Shown here: one piece after another, positions 58,001-64,000 of the stretch
Layout: the number at the start of each line of letters is the position of its first letter
Position numbering within the stretch: the stretch's first letter is position 1
Source: Fasciola hepatica
Taxonomy: Eukaryota > Platyhelminthes > Trematoda > Plagiorchiida > Fasciolidae
Direction of reading: 5' to 3'
Assembly (NCBI GenBank): GCA_948099385.1
Contig: CANUEZ040000129.1
Location: forward strand, 6,640,501-6,704,500
Length of the DNA: 64,000 bases
Notes under the pieces: model-generated
Told to the model about the DNA's origin: nothing
What the model saw: only the letters and a program-made list of their open reading frames with translations
Databases searched by the model: none
Translations under genes and position numbers: made by a program

Positions 58001-59010
58001 ACGCCAGCCTGACCACGAGGACTAGAAATCGAATCACCCGACATTCGAAGAGTAAAGCGAGAGACTAAGGTTGTATTTGGGGTGCGAAGAGTGATCACAC
58101 AAATGAGGTCTTGTATGCGCATTTCGAAGACGCCGTACGTCTACTTCGGAAGTCTCTAGTGTCCTAGCGAGGGCAGCCTGTTTCCCTATCTGATATAGTG
58201 TGCGAACGTTGAAAGCAGAAAAATGAAGTGAACATTTAGACTTAAGGAGTGCATTCGATTTATGGACAACTCCTGAAATAATGCTTCCTTTAGAGTCGCA
58301 ATAACCAGTGGCGTTTTGCACCGACTTTAAATTGAGACAGGGAAAATCGGTAAGGCCCTTTACAGGACAGATGCAGGACGTTTCTCAGTAAATCACACTT
58401 CGCGTCTGCCCACACCGCAGAAGGGGTTTTTCTCTAAAAACCCTAACCGGAACCTTTGCCTCAAAAGTCTCACCCACAAGGCAGTGGGGCGTTAACTCAG
58501 CAAGGGAACGTGACTGAAGAACCCGTGAAGAAACTTCTGGTCTGTTACGTGAGACCTGATTACTGCATGCGTCCTGTCTTTTCGTCGCTGGTGTTTTGAT
58601 ATCGGATTTAGTCCTCAGCCCCATGCACCCAATGGAGCAAGTGGAACGTGGACACGGCAGCTTTCTTTGGGCTGGGTGCTCCCCAGCTTCGGTGGGTGAC
58701 AGCTGTCCAATGAAGTGCGGGAACTCCTCCCACCGTCGAGAGAAACCCCCAGGTACTCCACCCATAAGTCCATATAGTAGAGGTTTTAGACCGATAAACT
58801 GTTTCTCTCCGTGTTTATTCGATGAAGTGTCCTCTCCAGAGGCGTTGTGATTAGAATTGTTGCCTATCAACTGGTTTAGAGACTGGACTCTACTCATTGA
58901 CCTATCAGGCATGATTGCATCTCCGGCTTAAGAAAGCCATCCTGCATTGCTTTTTGGGTCATGGAGGCACGCAAGACATCACACCACGTCAAGGTACAGT
59001 CTCGTCGTGA
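55080..59010 (-). mobile_element. RTE-like LINE, near full length, degenerate
   Basis: Minus-oriented element of about 3.9 kb. The 5' region (59010-58330) matches that of the copy at 28.4 kb. Endonuclease 58230-57592: HFSAFNVRTLYQIGKQAALA, GVGIALSMRAKRALLEWIRV, VSEYAPTDCSSSETKDEF, VIAGDFSARVGRLGDSE and NGGRLVQLCSDHRLFLAGTN. Reverse transcriptase 56569-55855: ENQANFRPGRGFIDHIVTLR, FFVFLDLEAAFDSADHTAIW, FRQGCPLSPFLFNFVVEMIL and LEYTDYIVILNEDPSNLQAF, where YADD has become YTDY. The C-terminal domain and 3' untranslated region extend to about 55080, matching 33.5-34.1 kb. It lies just downstream of the first Tudor exons, in the 20.7-kb intron, same orientation as the host gene. Confidence 0.88.
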
Positions 59011-59666
59011 TGGCCACGTGCATTAATTTGACTGCACTGCAACCCCTATTCGATTTATGCACCCTGAGTCAAGTGATGATCGCAGCGCGAGTTCACCTGC
59101 TTTGTTTGCATGGAGGGCGGCTAAGAAGCCTGCATCTGCTTACTGGTTGGGCTATGGGTCGTTAAACGAGTATTCAGTGCAGTCATCGACGCTAAGCGAA
59201 GTCTTTTGCCGAGGTCACCAAGAGACTGGGTTCACATACGTCACTATGTTCACATAACACGGGGCAATACGCACAAAAAAGTACGCAGTGCGGTTACTCA
59301 GGCAAATGGCGCGCAGATAGTCGAAAGACTGGGCCCCAGATCGATCAGAAAGATATCCCGATCAACCAATCGGATGATGATTCCTAATGAATTCACAAAA
59401 ATCCCAAACTGAACACGGGAATGATATCGTACTCACCTGCCACGACAACCGTGCACTACGATTATGGCTGATAAGATCACAGGTCCGAAAATGACGTCTT
59501 TAGGACAACATGCAGGTAGTTTATTTGATGTCTCGTGGTTATCTTTCGTGACTTCAGGGTTATCCACCAACTCTGATCACATCTATGGAACCAGCGATCA
59601 ATAACAAAATGCAAGACTTCCGTGGGAAAATATACATCGAGTCCTGGAGATGGATAGATTACTTAC

Positions 59667-59754
59667 CTTGGTGTTGATAGGTAATAATTCAAGTAAAAGA
59701 ATATCTGTGACGCGCAAACGAGCCTTGGAACCATCGTCGAACATGACCCACTGA
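59667..59754 (-). CDS. TP53BP1: 53BP1-like exon: first Tudor, second half
   Basis: Acceptor ATTTTTATTTACAG, donor AAG|GTAAGT. The single opening base T completes Arg with CG from exon 62389-62479. The frame then reads QWVMFDDGSKARLRVTDILL and LELLPINTK. This is strands 3-4 of the first Tudor of 53BP1, with the FDDG block and the V-DILL strand leading into the second Tudor. In vertebrates this domain reads H4K20me2 through a cage of Trp, Tyr, Phe, Asp and a second Tyr. Here Phe and Asp of FDDG are kept, but the residue after FDDG is Ser where vertebrates have Tyr. Length 88 = 1 + 3x29. Confidence 0.87.
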
Positions 59755-59759
59755 CTGTA

Positions 59760-62380
59760 AATAAAAATTGAAAACATGCGTGTTAATACCAATGGACGCT
59801 CTTGCACTTTAAACGGCAAGTGACTGAATTACGGAAGCATGCAAATACTGGGTGATAAAGATTGAAGATCTTTAGAAAGGAGTCAGATTGAGAAGTATTA
59901 CTATCAAGGTAAAAAGCTGAATGATTTTCTAGGAGGAAAAAGCTGTGAACACGATCCGGTCTTATTCGGAAAAAACGACCACCTTGAAGACTAATGATAA
60001 CCACCTGACGAGTGATTGAAGTTCAGATACGTTCCATAGGAGCGACAATGACCTCCAATCCGGTGAACAGTCAAACCACTGGAGGTCCGCGATCAGCTGG
60101 TCTCAGTATGACTATTTATTATAATGTTAATAAACAAGCAGACGGGCGAAACAAATCCAGTTACCGCTTAAAGTGTGTTCAAAAATGCGAAGGATGTTCT
60201 TGGAGATCGAAACTCGCAGCTTAATGCTTCTATGCCTATTAGTAGTTAAAGTGATGTCACCGTGCTTACTTACCAAACTTTTATTCTGTAAAGATATATC
60301 CCGAACTATAAGAGAGTGGCATCCACCACAGATAGAAGCGCATTGTGCTCTATGAAATGTTCAAAGATCAACCGAAATGAACAGTAGGTACTATAAGCAC
60401 CTCATCCACCATTGAAAACCCCTGGACGTGTGGTCATATGCTTCATCCTCACCAAGATTGTTCCGGCGAACTCTATTCCTGTAAACCAAATATTCAACTC
60501 GAGCATAAAACACTGTGATCATTCAAACCCAAATAATAAACGAAAGTGACTATGATCGACGGGGTCCTTTGTGCATGAGGTGCAGACTAATCGGAAAATT
60601 TGAACAAGTTTAAATGAACATATTACCAGGCTGTTCTCCATTTCCCCTCGGAAGGTTAACGTTTCCACGAGCAGTATTCATCAATAAACAGAGTGAAATC
60701 GGTCTATAACAACCTTAATGAGATTCATGAGCACTGAAAAGGAACCAACCCAGTATAACATAACTCCTTATCGAGAAGACGACTTTAGCCAATTCGCAAC
60801 ACTGAGTGATACTAATACATTCATATTCTGTGACATTATTGGTCTGATCCGTCTGTTCACTGGTATTTCTGGTCCGGCTAAAGACCAGTGAGCAATCGAC
60901 TCAAACTACTGTAATCGAACAAACAACAAGTTATCCTATCGACAATCAAGCTATTCCCGTGGAAATGAAGCGTAGTGTCGACCTACAGGTTCTCCGGTCG
61001 TTATTCAGTCCTGCCGCTTTGTTTCTGAGTCATGTGCTCATAGCTTTGATTCAATCAGTGTAATGAGTTGGAAATCTGCGGATATGACTCCATGAGAGGT
61101 ACGCACCGGGATTGATGTTTGTGGCCTAAGTAACTAATCAGAGAGAAAGAGCGACTATTCCATAGCATGGAGATTGTGGCTGCTAAACTCATGAGAGCTG
61201 AATGTTTGAAATGACATTTAAAAAAACCCAGAAAAATCAAGCACTAAGAAAGACGAATGTGACGTCCTCATTGCTAACCAGATGAGTTTCAATTGCTGTT
61301 CTCAAGTACCCTCAAAGCTACCAAGCTTCTGGAAACAATTCAGTCACAACGCAAACAGGAGTGATTTTTTGGTCCCTAAGACAGCTGACTTGTTTCAATA
61401 ATTTTCTTACTGCCGTGAAGTGCAGACTTCGTTTGCTTGTTCGCGCGTGTGTGCATTTGGTTTACATATCGAAATCAACAAACTTTAGAAACGGTACTGA
61501 AAGATCAATTTACAATATAGAATCAGCAAGCTACGATTACAAACAAAAAAGAACCCGCAGTCCATAGTCATTGTCGGCTACAACAGAACCAAAAGGCATT
61601 GCAGGGAAACCGGCGATGGGGACGGGACAAAAACTGCGCAACATACTCGGAAAGGTGAGGCCCTAAGATTGCTATCCCAGCACATTGGAATCAATATCAA
61701 AAAAACGTGCAGGAGCATAGTTATCAGTGACACAGAAAATGCGGGAAAAGATGCCGTTCGGGGACAACAGTTTTGGAGGAATGTTTAAAAAAATCTTCGT
61801 TTTTTGGTGAGTGGAAAACTGCGATCAACACTGCGTCAAATAAAAGCATGTTGGACAGGACACCCTCACTGTCCTGTAAGTATATCATTGATTGGCCGAT
61901 TAGTGGACACGCGTTTGGAGAGGAACACTGCTAAGACCAAGCTAAAACGAGCAGAACACATCAACTAGAAGTTCGCCGACCCATCATATTGTTTTTAGAT
62001 ACTGATGAAGCAAATTTTTATATTTGATGCTGCAGAATACAACCTAGATGTTGTACTCGTATTCACCTTTCAACCAACCACAACCCACCTCAAGTCTGCC
62101 TGGGAACAAATACAACACAAGCTCCAACCGATTTAGTGTGGCAAGCTTTAAACTTTCGCACACGATACGTCGACATTCACTGCGTATTTTATGAACCGCT
62201 CGGGAAATTAAGTAAACTACGACATTGTGTTTAACTGTTTCTAAATAAAGTCTTCCTAGATTTACAACGCACAACCCATCATAATTACCATCCACGTTAT
62301 ACCCTTATCTCGGTTCGCTATACTCGGATGAACTTGTAGAGAAAGAGGCACACGAAAGCGAGAAACGATCAGATGGTCAA
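59760..62380. other. intron between the two first-Tudor exons
   Basis: No coding motif recognised. The minus-strand frame 62044-62295 has no splice sites in phase and no similarity I recognise. A splice-bounded minus-strand frame at about 60270-60350 is also unsupported. Confidence 0.4.
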
Positions 62381-62388
62381 AAGCTTAC

Positions 62389-62479
62389 CGTAAACCGGCT
62401 TGTGTATGTTCAGGTATCCATCCTGCGTAGTAGTACGGTTCGGAATGCCATCTGCCGTAAACTGGGAGACCGGCTCGAG
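62389..62479 (-). CDS. TP53BP1: 53BP1-like exon: first Tudor, first half
   Basis: Acceptor CTTTTATTTTGATCATAG, donor ACG|GTAAGC. The frame (two bases in) reads RAGLPVYGRWHSEPYYYAGW then IPEHTQAGL. This parallels the first two Tudor strands of 53BP1 (VxAKWSSNGYFYSGxI): the cage Trp (GRW) and Tyr (YYY) are present. It ends CG, completed to Arg by T of exon 59667-59754. Length 91 = 2 + 3x29 + 2, consistent with both neighbours. Phase and similarity together make this exon firm even though its frame is short. Confidence 0.85.
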
Positions 62480-63238
62480 CTATGATCAAAATAAAAGGGA
62501 ATATCCTGTGTACAGGCGTTAATTGAAAACCTAATGACTAAATTATATGCCGAATGTTTATCTATGTGCCCTGAACTGCCAATGGTCATTGGTATTCGGG
62601 TTCGTCCCTCCTAACCAAAACATTGGAATGACGAGTAGTAAGTCAAGTTTTTAATATTATGTACCGAGAATACTAAGTAATACCATCAAGTTGTTCGAGA
62701 TAGTGTGTAATGGATAAGCTACAGCTTTCATCCGAACGTTCCTTTCATTGTGAAAGGGAAGACGTGATGATACTGAAATGAAATTCAATGTATGGATAAG
62801 TCATCCAGCAAATGCATCTCGAGTGAATGGGGTGATACTAAAGAAAACTACTGGAAGATCACATAGACTCGTTTTCCTCTGGAGTTGGAATCCTCATTGT
62901 ATTACCGAGACAACAAATGGGTCGCAAAAACTAGGGTTCTATCGTATCGAGTAAATGTGAGTACCAAAGTGTACAAATCTGGAGGAAAACAGATGAACCA
63001 GTTTATGATGTTGAGTTGCTTTCCGGCACCACTTAAAAAGTAAACGGCGGTCTGGAAGACATGGTCAAACACCAATCCTGAAAGCAGTCCTAACTAATCC
63101 AAGAAGGATTATTCATTCCGTGTAAGCTTTACGTTTCTCTTCACATTAGTCGACCAGGGCATTATCGAAAATGAATTTGTCATTCTTATTTTTAAAAAAG
63201 CTACGAAGCACACTACTCTGCACAAACACGAGACTCAC

Positions 63239-63400
63239 TTGGGCGTACGCCTTCATCCTTAACGGATTGACCGGGATTTTCGATTTGGTAAACGGAGGAA
63301 CTAGCGCAAACTGGCAAGTTGGATTCAACAACTTGTTGTTGACACGCATTCAGTGAACATGGACGATTGTGCCGAAGATCAGTACATGTGTCACCAGACG
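63239..63400 (-). CDS. TP53BP1: 53BP1-like exon: linker before the first Tudor
   Basis: Acceptor CAAGCTTTTTACAG, donor CCCAA|GTGAGT. The only frame that joins exon 62389-62479 in phase is open throughout: SGDTCTDLRHNRPCSLNACQ, then SSSVYQIENPGQSVKDEGVR ending in Pro and a split Thr codon. Low-complexity, Ser/Gln/Asn-rich sequence as expected for the long disordered region before the Tudors of 53BP1. No domain is visible, so the call rests on splice sites, phase and position. Another frame of the same exon is also open. The rest of the N-terminal half lies beyond the right edge. Confidence 0.55.
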
Positions 63401-63409
63401 CTGTAAAAA

Positions 63410-64000
63410 GCTTGTATCAGAGAAAATGTTAGTATAAAATCATCCGAAATAGGTAGTGATCTCGAGGCTTCAGGTAGGATGCGGCCCACCATAACAGTAT
63501 CAAAAATCAATCGAATTACGTCAATTGTTCTCTATCATACCATCACAACAACTAAACACGGTGTTCATTTGGCCATATGTTACAACGTCCCGTTCACAAT
63601 ACTTATGAAATGGAAACCCCGAATACCATCTACAGTATCCTGACGCTCGTTTTGCACGAAAAAATATCAGATGTACATGTCCAGTCACAAGTAGCATACA
63701 TGTAAAAACAATACATTCACACTTGAGTGGTACAAAACTGAGGGTATGAACGCTTGTTGTCACGAGCCTATATCCAGAAGTGATTACAAAATAAAGATAA
63801 AAAATTCCCGCCCAAAGAGTAAAAGATTTTACTCAGGTGATTCATTTTCAGATCACCTAAAGAAACGGAATCATTTTATAGACGACCTAAAAATCTTTGA
63901 ACCTCCCCACAGGAATGGCCGTAGACTGACAGAAGCATTCAAATACTGTGTTCCGTGTCAGAGAACACTCCACGGAGATCGAATTGTCAGGCTGCCTACT
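63410..64000. other. intron, right edge
   Basis: Intron upstream of the linker exon. A minus-strand open stretch at 63900-64000 (QPDNSISVECSLTRN) ends at a weak GT but in the wrong phase for exon 63239-63400, so it is not called. Confidence 0.35.

Noticed and set aside
59437..59547. Minus-strand frame with donor GGCAG|GTGAGT that could follow the first Tudor exon.
   Set aside because: Sequence does not resemble the second Tudor, whereas exon 38892-39010 fits in phase, splice strength and similarity.

Overview
The window reads as intron-rich nuclear DNA of a parasitic flatworm, most likely a digenean fluke. That placement is inferred from the repeat community: SR2/RTE-like and CR1-like non-LTR retrotransposons, Penelope-like elements with a GIY-YIG domain, Tc1/mariner relics, tRNA-derived SINEs and hammerhead-ribozyme repeats. 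No prokaryotic-type gene or operon is present.

Host gene. Nearly the whole window (about 63,400 down to 2,490, minus strand) is the 3' part of one gene, a TP53BP1 (53BP1) homologue. I located ten exons by hand from protein similarity, splice sites and codon phase. In transcript order they are 63239-63400 (linker), 62389-62479 and 59667-59754 (first Tudor), 38892-39010 and 32996-33173 (second Tudor plus linker), 23693-23837 (basic, NLS-like linker), 14475-14551 and 12448-12859 (first BRCT), 3978-4308 and 2663-2800 (second BRCT and stop). An AATAAA lies at 2493-2488. All junctions except one join in phase. The step 23693 to 14551 does not, so at least one linker exon is still missing there. The 5' part of the gene lies beyond the right edge. 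About 1.74 kb of coding sequence is spread over more than 60 kb.

The introns are repeat gardens. 2.8-12.4 kb: a SINE head, a short interspersed repeat and a Penelope copy with inverted terminal repeats and a 14-bp target duplication. 14.5-23.7 kb: two Tc1/mariner relics, a 5'-truncated RTE LINE and two hammerhead-ribozyme units in opposite orientation. 24-33 kb: a near full-length RTE LINE sitting inside a Penelope relic, a Ty3/gypsy integrase relic, an RTE 3' end and a third hammerhead. 33.5-38.9 kb: an RTE 3' end and a DNA transposon with 335-bp inverted repeats inserted in a Tc1 relic. 39-59.7 kb (a 20.7-kb intron): a CR1 LINE, a Penelope copy in its 3' end, a decayed DDE transposase, a Tc1 relic split by a short repeat, SINE pieces and a near full-length RTE LINE.

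The two most rewarding items are the reconstructed 53BP1 gene, in which tandem Tudor and BRCT modules survive in very large introns, and three 43-nt minimal hammerhead ribozymes. The ribozymes show a compensatory change in stem II, and one lies in a repeat with 301-bp periodicity. All coordinates of repeats are approximate unless a duplication or inverted repeat fixes them.
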